Source: Planctomycetota bacterium
GTDB taxonomy: Bacteria > Planctomycetota > Brocadiia > SM23-32
NCBI GenBank assembly: GCA_018334735.1
Contig: JAGXLK010000141.1
Location: 1 to 6,480 of the forward strand
Reading direction: 5' to 3'
Length of the DNA stretch: 6,480 nt
Part shown: piece after piece, positions 1-5,617 of the stretch
Layout of the letters: each line of letters opens with the position of its first letter
How positions within the stretch are numbered: the first letter of the stretch is position 1
Made by a program: the position numbers and the translations under genes
The notes under the pieces: model-generated
The model's database searches: none
The model's input: only the letters and a program-made list of their open reading frames with translations
What the model was told of the DNA's origin: nothing

Positions 1-1454
1 CGGCCCCGCACCGTCATATCGTCCGAAATCACTTCCAGCGAGACTTCACCCATAGCATCCTTCCCGCCACTAATCGCACGGATGGAATAATCCGTTAGGT
101 CACAACTAATACCAGTAATTCTATCGATGGCTTTGTATACCGCATCAATGGGCCCATCGCCAGTACTGGCATCGGTTTGTTTGTTATCCTCCACTTCAAG
201 CTGAACCGTAGCGGTTGGTATAACACTTGTGCCGCTGGATATATGGAAAGTAATAAGCTGGAAAATATCGGGGGCTTGTTCGAGTTCTTCTCTCACAAGC
301 GCTTCAACATCGCCGTCGAATATCTTCTTTTTCTTGTCCGCAAGCGATTTGAACTCCTGGAAAACGCGTTCAAATTTTTCACCCTCAAGTTCAATACCCA
401 GTTCTTCCAATCGTTGTCGGAACGCGTGGCGCCCGCTGTGCTTTCCGAGAACTAACCTCGTCTTCTCAACGCCAACATCCTCCGGCCGCATGATTTCGTA
501 GGTGCTTTTCTCTTTCAGCATGCCGTCCTGGTGAATACCGGCCTCGTGAGCAAATGCATTCTCACCCACGATAGCCTTATTCCGCTGGACCGACAACCCC
601 GTTACATGGCTGACAAGCCGACTGGTTTTCATGATCTGTTCGGTTCGGATCCCCGTCTCCACACCAAAAATATCCCTGCGGGTTGCAAGGGCCATCACCA
701 CCTCTTCGAGGGAACAATTCCCGGCACGTTCTCCGATCCCATTGATCGTGCATTCAACCTGTCGGGCACCCCGGCGCACGGCTTCCAATGAATTCGAAAC
801 GCCCAATCCAAGATCGTTATGGCAGTGCACGCTGATGACAGCCTCCCCGATATTTGTGACTTCCTGGACGAGGTTCTCAATCGTTGCGCCGAACTGGGCG
901 GGAATAGCGTAGCCCACAGTATCAGGGATGTTCACCGTCTTTGCGCCGGCGTCGATAACAGCTTCGACAACTTCTCGAAGAAAATCATGCTCGGTGCGGC
1001 TGGCATCTTCCGGGCTAAATTCCACATCCTCGCAGAATTTTTTGGCCAGGCGAACGCCTTTGACCGCCAGCTTAAGAATCTCCCCTCTCGCTTTTTTGAG
1101 TTTGTGTTTCCGATGAATCTCGCTGGTCGCCAGGAAAACATGTATCCGCGGGTGCTTTGCCTCTTCGAGAGCCTCCGCGGCCCGATCAATGTCCTCAGGG
1201 ACACAACGCGCAAGTCCTGCAATTACAGGGGTTTCCACACTGCGGGACACTTCTTTAACGCTCTCAAAATCGCCTTCCGAAGCGATTGGAAAGCCCGCCT
1301 CTATCACATCAACACCCAATCGCGAAAGCTGTCGTGCCACGTGGATTTTCTCTTCGATGGTCATGGAACAACCGGGCGCCTGTTCTCCGTCGCGGAGGGT
1401 GGTATCAAAAATCGTGACACGGTCGTCTGTTTCACTCTGTTTTTTTTCACTCAT
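1..1454 (-). CDS. leuA: 2-isopropylmalate synthase, 3' end cut by window edge
   Basis: Catalyses the first committed step of leucine biosynthesis: acetyl-CoA plus 2-ketoisovalerate gives 2-isopropylmalate and CoA, in the cytoplasm. The minus strand is open from ATG at 1454 through 484 codons without a stop. Visible motifs are FDTTLRDGEQ (residues 16-25; substrate and metal residues R21, D22), IEAGFP (51-56), the metal pair SVHCHND (H210, H212), NGIGERAGN (N246) and GKHSGRH (337-343). From about residue 390 follows the C-terminal LeuA dimer/regulatory domain, which in the family binds leucine for feedback inhibition. Family length is about 510-520 residues, so only about 20-30 are missing. The start is set by the family-typical N-terminus just before the TIFDTTLRDGE strand. 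Its own Shine-Dalgarno is poor (GAAAGA, about 8 bases upstream); the start overlaps the stop of a small upstream ORF. A run of eight A falls in codons 3-5. Transcription is probably attenuated (see leader). Confidence 0.97.
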   Translation of the reverse strand, partial: MSEKKQSETDDRVTIFDTTLRDGEQAPGCSMTIEEKIHVARQLSRLGVDVIEAGFPIASEGDFESVKEVSRSVETPVIAGLARCVPEDIDRAAEALEEAKHPRIHVFLATSEIHRKHKLKKARGEILKLAVKGVRLAKKFCEDVEFSPEDASRTEHDFLREVVEAVIDAGAKTVNIPDTVGYAIPAQFGATIENLVQEVTNIGEAVISVHCHNDLGLGVSNSLEAVRRGARQVECTINGIGERAGNCSLEEVVMALATRRDIFGVETGIRTEQIMKTSRLVSHVTGLSVQRNKAIVGENAFAHEAGIHQDGMLKEKSTYEIMRPEDVGVEKTRLVLGKHSGRHAFRQRLEELGIELEGEKFERVFQEFKSLADKKKKIFDGDVEALVREELEQAPDIFQLITFHISSGTSVIPTATVQLEVEDNKQTDASTGDGPIDAVYKAIDRITGISCDLTDYSIRAISGGKDAMGEVSLEVISDDMTVRG

Positions 1455-1566
1455 TATTCAAATCTTTCAGATGGAGTCGCCGTTGAACAGGAGAATAATC
1501 TTCAGTATCGACCCACATCCAGTTCGAGCGACGCAGTCCGCACGGGGCGAACTTTCGTCGCGACAT
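1447..1566 (-). CDS. small ORF coupled to leuA (39 aa, unknown)
   Basis: ATG at 1566 to TGA at 1449-1447; 39 residues beginning MSRRKFAPCG and ending LHLKDLNNE. It is basic at the start and acidic/polar later, with two Trp and no membrane segment or signal peptide. I recognise no family. Two things support real translation: a strong GGAGG Shine-Dalgarno at 1576-1572 with a 5-base spacer, and an 8-base overlap of its 3' end with the leuA start (ATGAGTGA). leuA itself has only a weak site, so ribosomes ending this ORF could re-initiate at leuA. An in-frame TGA shortly upstream means ATG 1566 is the only sensible start. It lies downstream of the attenuator terminator, so it would be made only in read-through transcripts together with leuA. 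It could be a coupling device whose peptide has no function, or a true small protein. Confidence 0.5.
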   Translation of the reverse strand: MSRRKFAPCGLRRSNWMWVDTEDYSPVQRRLHLKDLNNE

Positions 1567-1571
1567 ACGCT

Positions 1572-1576
1572 CCTCC
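1572..1576 (-). promoter_or_regulatory. strong Shine-Dalgarno of the small ORF before leuA
   Basis: GGAGG, within GGGAGGAG, lies 5 bases before the ATG at 1566. It is a better ribosome-binding site than anything immediately before leuA. This suggests that leuA initiation depends on translation of the small ORF that this site serves. Confidence 0.65.
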
Positions 1577-1648
1577 CGGTCTCATGCTATCTGATCTATG
1601 ATTTTGCTCCACCATTTTCATTCCGCTTTTTGCCGTTCGAGCTCGCAC

Positions 1649-1684
1649 AAAAAATGCCCTACAGCCTTGAGAGGCCTGCAGGGC
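1649..1684 (-). terminator. intrinsic terminator of the leuA attenuator
   Basis: On the minus strand GCCCTGCAG (1684-1676) pairs with CTGTAGGGC (1664-1656), with one G-U pair. After a bulged G1675, CCT pairs with AGG around a CTCA loop, giving 12 base pairs in all. One A and then six T (1654-1649) follow. Its position between a Leu-rich leader peptide and leuA marks it as a conditional attenuator and not a gene-end terminator. Confidence 0.88.
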
Positions 1685-1714
1685 GCGATTCTCTTTCTCC
1701 GAAACAGCCAGACC

Positions 1715-1804
1715 CTACCTGCCTCCCTTTGCCCTGGACAACCAGAGCGAAGTGAGCCACAGGTTCAAAAGCCACAAACGAGACTGGGTCTGCTCGTTCC
1801 TCAT
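1715..1804 (-). CDS. leucine-rich leader peptide of the leuA attenuator
   Basis: ATG at 1804 to TAG at 1717-1715; 29 residues. The core LWLLNLWLTSLWL (residues 10-22) contains seven Leu and three Trp in 13 positions, as three LWL triplets separated by two residues each. Leu codons used are TTG (three), CTC (two), CTT and CTG, so several Leu isoacceptors are sampled. The peptide precedes an intrinsic terminator, which itself precedes the leucine-biosynthesis gene leuA; this is the layout of amino-acid leader peptides such as E. coli LeuL, to which it shows no obvious sequence similarity. The ATG is about 3 bases from the predicted transcription start, so there is no room for a Shine-Dalgarno and translation is probably leaderless. 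The product is expected to be a non-functional sensor peptide. The Trp codons are unusual for a Leu sensor; they could be structural, or could add sensitivity to tryptophan. Confidence 0.85.
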   Translation of the reverse strand: MRNEQTQSRLWLLNLWLTSLWLSRAKGGR

Positions 1805-1813
1805 AACAACCGC

Positions 1814-1842
1814 ATTCTAAGCCAAAAAAACGTGCCCGTCAA
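1814..1842 (-). promoter_or_regulatory. leuA promoter (sigma-70 type)
   Basis: The -35 box TTGACG (1842-1837) and -10 box TAGAAT (1819-1814) are separated by exactly 17 bases, each one mismatch from consensus. Predicted transcription start is about 1807. The leader peptide ATG begins at 1804, so the transcript would have almost no 5' untranslated region before the peptide. Confidence 0.85.
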
Positions 1843-1853
1843 GGTCTGATTTA

Positions 1854-1902
1854 CCGGGTACCGGGACGCTGCTGACGATTGTAATGGCCTCCGGGGACCC
1901 GG
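1854..1902. repeat. imperfect inverted repeat before the leuA promoter
   Basis: CCGGGTACCGGG (1854-1865) and CCGGGGACCCGG (1891-1902) are complementary at 10 of 12 positions around a 25-base spacer. The left arm is itself nearly palindromic. The repeat lies between the end of the CvpA-family gene and the leuA -35 box, about 12 bases from the latter. No T-run follows on the minus strand, so it is not a standard intrinsic terminator. It could be an operator, a Rho-related hairpin or chance. Confidence 0.35.
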
Positions 1903-1908
1903 GAAAAG

Positions 1909-2637
1909 CTACTCAACGGTTATAACCGTTGAAGCTGCCCGCTGATAGTCGACAAAACTGATATCGGCGTGTGAGCGGTAACGCCACAGCCAGCCCCGGT
2001 CCCATCGTCCGTTTCCATTTAGATCCCGGAATGCTTTCCCCGGCACGGGGTTGCGGCCGTCCGGGAGGCCGTCGCCGTTCCGATCCCCCCCCGGCAAAAC
2101 GGGTTCGGGATCGACGAGAAACTTTTTGCTTCCTCCCATCCGATCCGATAGATAGCCGTAATATTTCAGCATGAGAGCGCCGCTGTCGACGGGAAGCTTT
2201 TGGGTTTCGATCCGGCCAGCGTCACCGGGAATATATTTCACGAACGGCAGAAGGGCGTAGAGGATAAGCACAAAACCGCTGACAACGAGACCGTTGAATA
2301 CCCCTAAAATTCCTCCTGCCACGGGATCCGCTATAGGATAGGAAGGGAGGTCCGGCGATGTAAGTTTTCGTCTGAGTGTTCCTGCCACTCCGACGGTCAC
2401 GCCGAAAACAGTGGCAAAAACAATCATCCTCATATAAAGCGGTCCGGGATGGAGTTTGAAACGCGTGATGAGCCCGGTCATAAGACATGTCAATGGATCA
2501 CACAGGGAAAGAGCCAGCACGAAACCCAGCAAATTGCGCATCAGCGCATAGACGGAGTCAAAGAACCCTGACGAAATTCCCCCGTAGATCATAATGCCAA
2601 AGATAACGAGAAGAAGAAGAATGGCGACGACCTGCAT
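1909..2637 (-). CDS. CvpA-family membrane protein with C-terminal calcium-loop motifs
   Basis: 242 residues. The N-terminal 135 hold four membrane segments (about 1-23, 29-50, 69-88, 106-135), including a Gly-rich G-G-I-L-G-V-F-N-G-L-V-V segment (108-119). This pattern is typical of the CvpA (colicin V production) family, an inner-membrane family of poorly defined role linked to envelope integrity and colicin V export. The remaining 105 residues are soluble and carry two EF-hand/dockerin-like loops, DRNGDGLPD (185-193) and DLNGNGRWD (205-213), which is an odd addition to this family. The basic RRK (89-91) between segments 3 and 4 suggests that loop is cytoplasmic, which would place the C-terminus outside in the periplasm, where calcium binding makes sense; this is an inference. 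The start has a GGAGGG site (2648-2643) with a 5-base spacer. It lies 17 bases after the ATPase gene, so it is the last gene of the pilT operon. Confidence 0.75.
   Translation of the reverse strand: MQVVAILLLLVIFGIMIYGGISSGFFDSVYALMRNLLGFVLALSLCDPLTCLMTGLITRFKLHPGPLYMRMIVFATVFGVTVGVAGTLRRKLTSPDLPSYPIADPVAGGILGVFNGLVVSGFVLILYALLPFVKYIPGDAGRIETQKLPVDSGALMLKYYGYLSDRMGGSKKFLVDPEPVLPGGDRNGDGLPDGRNPVPGKAFRDLNGNGRWDRGWLWRYRSHADISFVDYQRAASTVITVE
1913..1932. repeat. perfect 20-base palindrome at the 3' end of the CvpA-family gene
   Basis: Half-site TCAACGGTTA and its exact reverse complement abut without a spacer, inside the last codons (STVITVE) of the membrane-protein gene. As RNA it would form a hairpin of up to 8 base pairs with a TATA loop, and a TTTT run lies a few bases after the stop codon. 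It could serve as a weak transcript-end hairpin, an mRNA-protecting structure or a binding site for a dimeric regulator, but it also encodes protein, so coincidence is possible. Confidence 0.45.
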
Positions 2638-2654
2638 TTCGGCCCTCCACGGTT

Positions 2655-4403
2655 TTATTTTTTCAATATTCGGCGGATTTCTTTCAGCGTAGTTACCCCT
2701 TCCTGCACTTTCAGAAGGGCATCCTGATAAAGTGTTCTGTGTGCGTCACTGCCAGCTGCTTTTTTTACCGCATCGGCTGAGACGCCTGTTTGTTGCATCA
2801 CCTGGTGGACTCTATCATTGAGTATCAGCATCTCGAAAACACCTGTCTGCCCTTTAAACCCGGTATTCAAACACGCTTCGCAACCGACGGCCCGGAACCA
2901 TTCGCCGGGATTTGCGGGATCAATTTTGAGCTTTTCAAGCAATTTCGGATTCGGTGCCACCCGTTCCTTACAATCGTTGCAAAGCGTTCGCACGAGACGT
3001 TGCGAGACAACACAACTGAGTGTTTTTGCAGCCACGCCACCGTCCAAACCCTTCACCAGCTGAACGGTAGCTTCCGGAGCCCCGCCCGCCTGAATAGTCC
3101 CGATAAAACGCCCCGTGTCGGTCGGGAAATTCAGCATCTCCACGACGGCTTTTGTATTGACGATTTCATCCACTGCCAGCACATCCGGTTCCTGCCGCAG
3201 AACAGGGGCCAGCGTATTATTCACTTTCTCCGGCGATTTCAGGTCGACCTGATGCCTTTGTATTTGGCCCAGTTCATGTTCGAGACGGGACTCAAACGTG
3301 TGGACGTCGGTTGTGAAAATGTCGATTTCATTCAGCGTGGCATGAAACGTTGTCGTTTTGCCTGATCGGGACGGCCCGCTGAACAAAAGGCTTCGTCCGG
3401 ATGTAGCCACCAGCTTTTTTATACGCTGGGTCATAGCTTTGTGCATGCCGAGCGCCTCAAGGCCACCACGATACAGATCTTCCGTCCAATCTGGCATATT
3501 GAACACGACGGCGGCTCCGTGCTGCGCTTTGCGTCCTCTTACCTGTATTGACACGCTTTCCCCTCCCTGGATATTGGCTTTAAGTTCCGCGCGGGCTTTC
3601 CCTTTTCGCCCGAGCCCCAGGAATTGAGCCGCACATGCCACCACAAGTTTCCCGTAATCCAGATCAAGAGAATTGAATTTCTGCATTACGCCATATAGCC
3701 TGAACAGAACCGCGAATTCTTCCTCACCGGGTTCCAATCGCATCGCCTCGGCATCAGCCTCACATGCCTCTCCGATTAGATTTTCCAGTGTGTCGGCCGC
3801 ATCAGCAAAACGTTCTTTTTCAGCGACCCAATCGGACAGCTCGCGGCCCGAAGAATCTTCCAGGGAGACCCGAGGGCTCACGCGTGCGGCCGCCGTTCCC
3901 CCTCCAGGTCCTTTGACTGAACTCTCGGGCGCACAGAGCCATTCCGGACCGATGCGGAACTGTTCGGGCACTACGGCATTTCGAAGCCAGAGATAATATA
4001 CGAAAACGCCGCCTACGCCGAGCACGAGTACCAGAAAGCAAATCGGGTGAAGTAAAAAGGTCAGCATGGTTCCGAAAAGCCCTGTGCCGATAAAAATTGT
4101 ACACCATTTTCGGAAACCCATTCCGACGCCCAGAGCATCGTCTGCCGCCCAGGCACAGAGCAACAACCAGCCAAATATGGACGGAGGAATAAGAATTAAC
4201 CAGAGCGGATGAATATAGAACCCTCCCCGCATTTCAAGCACCGCTGAAACGTCCCCACCCAACTCCCCAGCGTAAACGAGCGTGACAAGGCAGAAGAAAA
4301 CCAAGCCAAAAACAGCGGCTTTCAAAATTTGACCCAGTTCTTGCTGCCGGTACTGATCTCCGTTCACATCGACCTCCGGAATATTATCAAACCTCTCAGT
4401 CAC
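2655..4403 (-). CDS. membrane-anchored PilB/GspE-like secretion ATPase, divergent
   Basis: 582 residues from a GTG start that overlaps the pilT stop by 8 bases (GTGACTGA), implying translational coupling; no good Shine-Dalgarno is seen. Residues 26-142 contain three or four membrane segments (about 26-45, 63-86, 101-118, 119-140). A linker and a GspE-N2-like domain (about 200-330) follow, then the ATPase core: Walker A GPSRSGKT (343-350), Walker B region EPDVLAVDEI (405-414), and a zinc-type tetracysteine C475, C478, C508, C511 as in PilB/GspE. Key boxes are altered. The Asp box reads TFESRLE where TxEDPxE is usual. Walker B reads VDEIVN in place of VGEIRD. The His box reads GTIQAGGAP, lacking the histidine of STLHTNDAP. 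Family members drive pilus extension or type II secretion from the cytoplasmic face. Here ATP binding is plausible but hydrolysis may be weak or regulatory. Membrane anchoring within the ATPase chain is unusual for PilB/GspE. Confidence 0.8.
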   Translation of the reverse strand: MTERFDNIPEVDVNGDQYRQQELGQILKAAVFGLVFFCLVTLVYAGELGGDVSAVLEMRGGFYIHPLWLILIPPSIFGWLLLCAWAADDALGVGMGFRKWCTIFIGTGLFGTMLTFLLHPICFLVLVLGVGGVFVYYLWLRNAVVPEQFRIGPEWLCAPESSVKGPGGGTAAARVSPRVSLEDSSGRELSDWVAEKERFADAADTLENLIGEACEADAEAMRLEPGEEEFAVLFRLYGVMQKFNSLDLDYGKLVVACAAQFLGLGRKGKARAELKANIQGGESVSIQVRGRKAQHGAAVVFNMPDWTEDLYRGGLEALGMHKAMTQRIKKLVATSGRSLLFSGPSRSGKTTTFHATLNEIDIFTTDVHTFESRLEHELGQIQRHQVDLKSPEKVNNTLAPVLRQEPDVLAVDEIVNTKAVVEMLNFPTDTGRFIGTIQAGGAPEATVQLVKGLDGGVAAKTLSCVVSQRLVRTLCNDCKERVAPNPKLLEKLKIDPANPGEWFRAVGCEACLNTGFKGQTGVFEMLILNDRVHQVMQQTGVSADAVKKAAGSDAHRTLYQDALLKVQEGVTTLKEIRRILKK

Positions 4404-5511
4404 CAGATGATGATCGTGAGGAGGAAGAGAAGCTAATTCCTTTCAATGCCATCTCCAGAGCGTCCTTATTCGGCGCGAACTCGCGTGCAACTTTTTTGGT
4501 AACAAAATCCTCCTGGACAAGCTTGACGAAAGAAGTGGTCCAGCTTTGCATTCCCTCTTCTTCCCCTTCCTGTATCAGATCTTCAACCCGGGCATCATCT
4601 CCTTCGGCAATCGCTTTGCGGATAGGTGGATTCACCCACATCATCTCAACCGCCGGAACCCGCTGTACATCATCACGAAACGATGGCACTAATCGCTGAC
4701 AGATAATAGCCTTCAAGTTGAAGGCCAGAGACTGGCGGATAAACTTATGCCTCTCAGTGGGGAAAAAATCAAGAATTCGCCCGAAGGTAGCCTTAACGCT
4801 TGAAGTATGCATTGTCGTCAAAACTAGATGACCCGTCTCCGCGGCAGTCAAACAAAGTTTAAAGGTCTCTTGCCCTCGCATTTCGCCGATCAACATCACA
4901 TCGGGATCCGCGCGGACACCCGCCCTGATTGCTTCGGGCCAATCATGAAAATCAAGACGGTACTCCCTCTGGTTGATAATACTATTGGCATCTTCGTAGA
5001 CAAATTCTATTGGATCCTCGAACGTTAATATATTACGCCGGTGTTTCTCATTCATTTCATTCAACAGCCACGCAAGTGTTGTCGACTTTCCGACGCCCGT
5101 AATACCACATACGAGGCACAACCCCTCGTTGAAATCCACAATACGCAAAAGATCTTCAGGCAAATGCAGTTCCTCCCGCGAGGGCACAACATTTTCCACG
5201 AGTCGAGCAACAAGAGAGATACGCCCTCTCTGCATAAAAACCGAGACTCTGACCCGGCCACCTTCGAACTCGTGGCCAAAATCCATACTGCCCTGTTCCA
5301 TAATACGGTCCACTTTTTCGTCGCCCAACCAATCCCTTGCCAGCGCTTCGATGTGAGCGGCCGACAACGATTTACCTTTGAGTCGACGCAGAGTTCCATC
5401 AATCCGAAACACCGGTGGGTTCCCTGCTTTCAGATGCAGATCGCTTGCCCCCACGGAAGACATCCGGGAGAAAAGATCGTCGATACGGGGTTCTTCTTCC
5501 TCAGCGGCCAT
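4396..5511 (-). CDS. pilT: PilT-type twitching motility / pilus retraction ATPase
   Basis: 371 residues, close to the usual 340-380 for PilT/PilU. These hexameric cytoplasmic ATPases depolymerise type IV pili. The N-terminal PAS-like domain includes GASDLHLKAGNPP (21-33), the PilT signature. The RecA-like core has Walker A GITGVGKST (136-144), Asp box TFEDPIE (163-169), Walker B DPDVMLIGEMRG (202-213) and His box HLVLTTMHT (228-236). The usual GEMRD ends in Gly here (G213); the other catalytic residues, including E210, are intact. The AIRAGVRADPDV helix and the C-terminal GMQSW region are typical. The AIRAG motif of PilT, often written AIRNLIRE and located between Walker B and the C-terminus, is not evident, so assignment to PilT versus PilU is open. 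The Ser-rich tail (SSSSRSSS, 362-369) is probably disordered. ATG is preceded by GGAG (5521-5518) with a 6-base spacer. It is the first gene of the operon from the promoter at 5583-5555. Confidence 0.92.
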   Translation of the reverse strand: MAAEEEEPRIDDLFSRMSSVGASDLHLKAGNPPVFRIDGTLRRLKGKSLSAAHIEALARDWLGDEKVDRIMEQGSMDFGHEFEGGRVRVSVFMQRGRISLVARLVENVVPSREELHLPEDLLRIVDFNEGLCLVCGITGVGKSTTLAWLLNEMNEKHRRNILTFEDPIEFVYEDANSIINQREYRLDFHDWPEAIRAGVRADPDVMLIGEMRGQETFKLCLTAAETGHLVLTTMHTSSVKATFGRILDFFPTERHKFIRQSLAFNLKAIICQRLVPSFRDDVQRVPAVEMMWVNPPIRKAIAEGDDARVEDLIQEGEEEGMQSWTTSFVKLVQEDFVTKKVAREFAPNKDALEMALKGISFSSSSRSSSGD

Positions 5512-5554
5512 CTGGCTCTCCGCAAGATAGTCCCTCTAAAAATAAGCACAAATG

Positions 5555-5583
5555 ATTCTAATTTCCCGGGTTACGGTTGTCAA
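5555..5583 (-). promoter_or_regulatory. promoter of the pilT operon (sigma-70 type)
   Basis: A perfect -35 box TTGACA (5583-5578), a 17-base spacer and a TAGAAT -10 box (5560-5555) lie in the 106-base gap upstream of pilT. The predicted start at about 5548 gives a 5' untranslated region of about 37 bases. The -10 box is identical to that of the leuA promoter. It indicates that pilT, the membrane ATPase and the CvpA-family gene form a unit separate from the nucleotidyltransferase. Confidence 0.87.
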
Positions 5584-5617
5584 GATAGAGATCGGTCCCG
5601 GATCGCCCTGGCTGATA

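Larger units (their letters stand above)
1455..1807 (-). promoter_or_regulatory. leuA leader RNA (transcription attenuator)
   Basis: Stretch between the predicted transcription start (about 1807) and leuA. In transcript order it holds the Leu/Trp-rich leader peptide (1804-1715), an intrinsic terminator (1684-1649), and a small ORF coupled to leuA (1566-1447). Candidate antiterminator pairings, found by eye, are GGGAGGC (1727-1721, last codons of the peptide) with GCCTCTC (1675-1669), or CAGGGC (1736-1731) with GCCCTG (1684-1679). Either would occupy the 5' arm of the terminator. A protector-type pairing is CAGACCC (1792-1786) with GGGTCTG (1715-1709). Inferred mechanism: shortage of charged tRNA-Leu stalls the ribosome within codons 10-22, leaves the 1736-1721 segment free to trap the terminator arm, and lets polymerase reach leuA. 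When leucine is plentiful the ribosome reaches the TAG, covers that segment, and the terminator forms. I see no T-box or riboswitch signature. Confidence 0.8.

Noticed and set aside
819..1601. Plus-strand open frame of 260 codons
   Set aside because: It is a shadow of leuA: the opposite strand encodes all catalytic motifs of 2-isopropylmalate synthase across the same bases, and the plus-strand product shows no recognisable domain.
1502..1621. A 39-codon minus-strand ORF (MKMVEQ..., ending VGRY) overlapping the small ORF before leuA in another frame
   Set aside because: It lacks a convincing Shine-Dalgarno and ends about 50 bases before leuA. The overlapping frame starting at 1566 has a strong site and couples to leuA, so it is the better candidate.
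1455..1807. T-box or metabolite riboswitch in the leuA leader
   Set aside because: I saw no T-box sequence or known riboswitch core. The Leu-rich leader peptide explains the layout better.
2790..3365. Plus-strand open frame of 191 codons
   Set aside because: It is antisense to the ATPase core with its Walker and tetracysteine motifs, and has no independent support.
5585..5617. GATCCGGGACCGATC-like hairpin after the nucleotidyltransferase stop as a terminator
   Set aside because: The stem is short and no T-run follows on the minus strand, so an intrinsic terminator is not supported.
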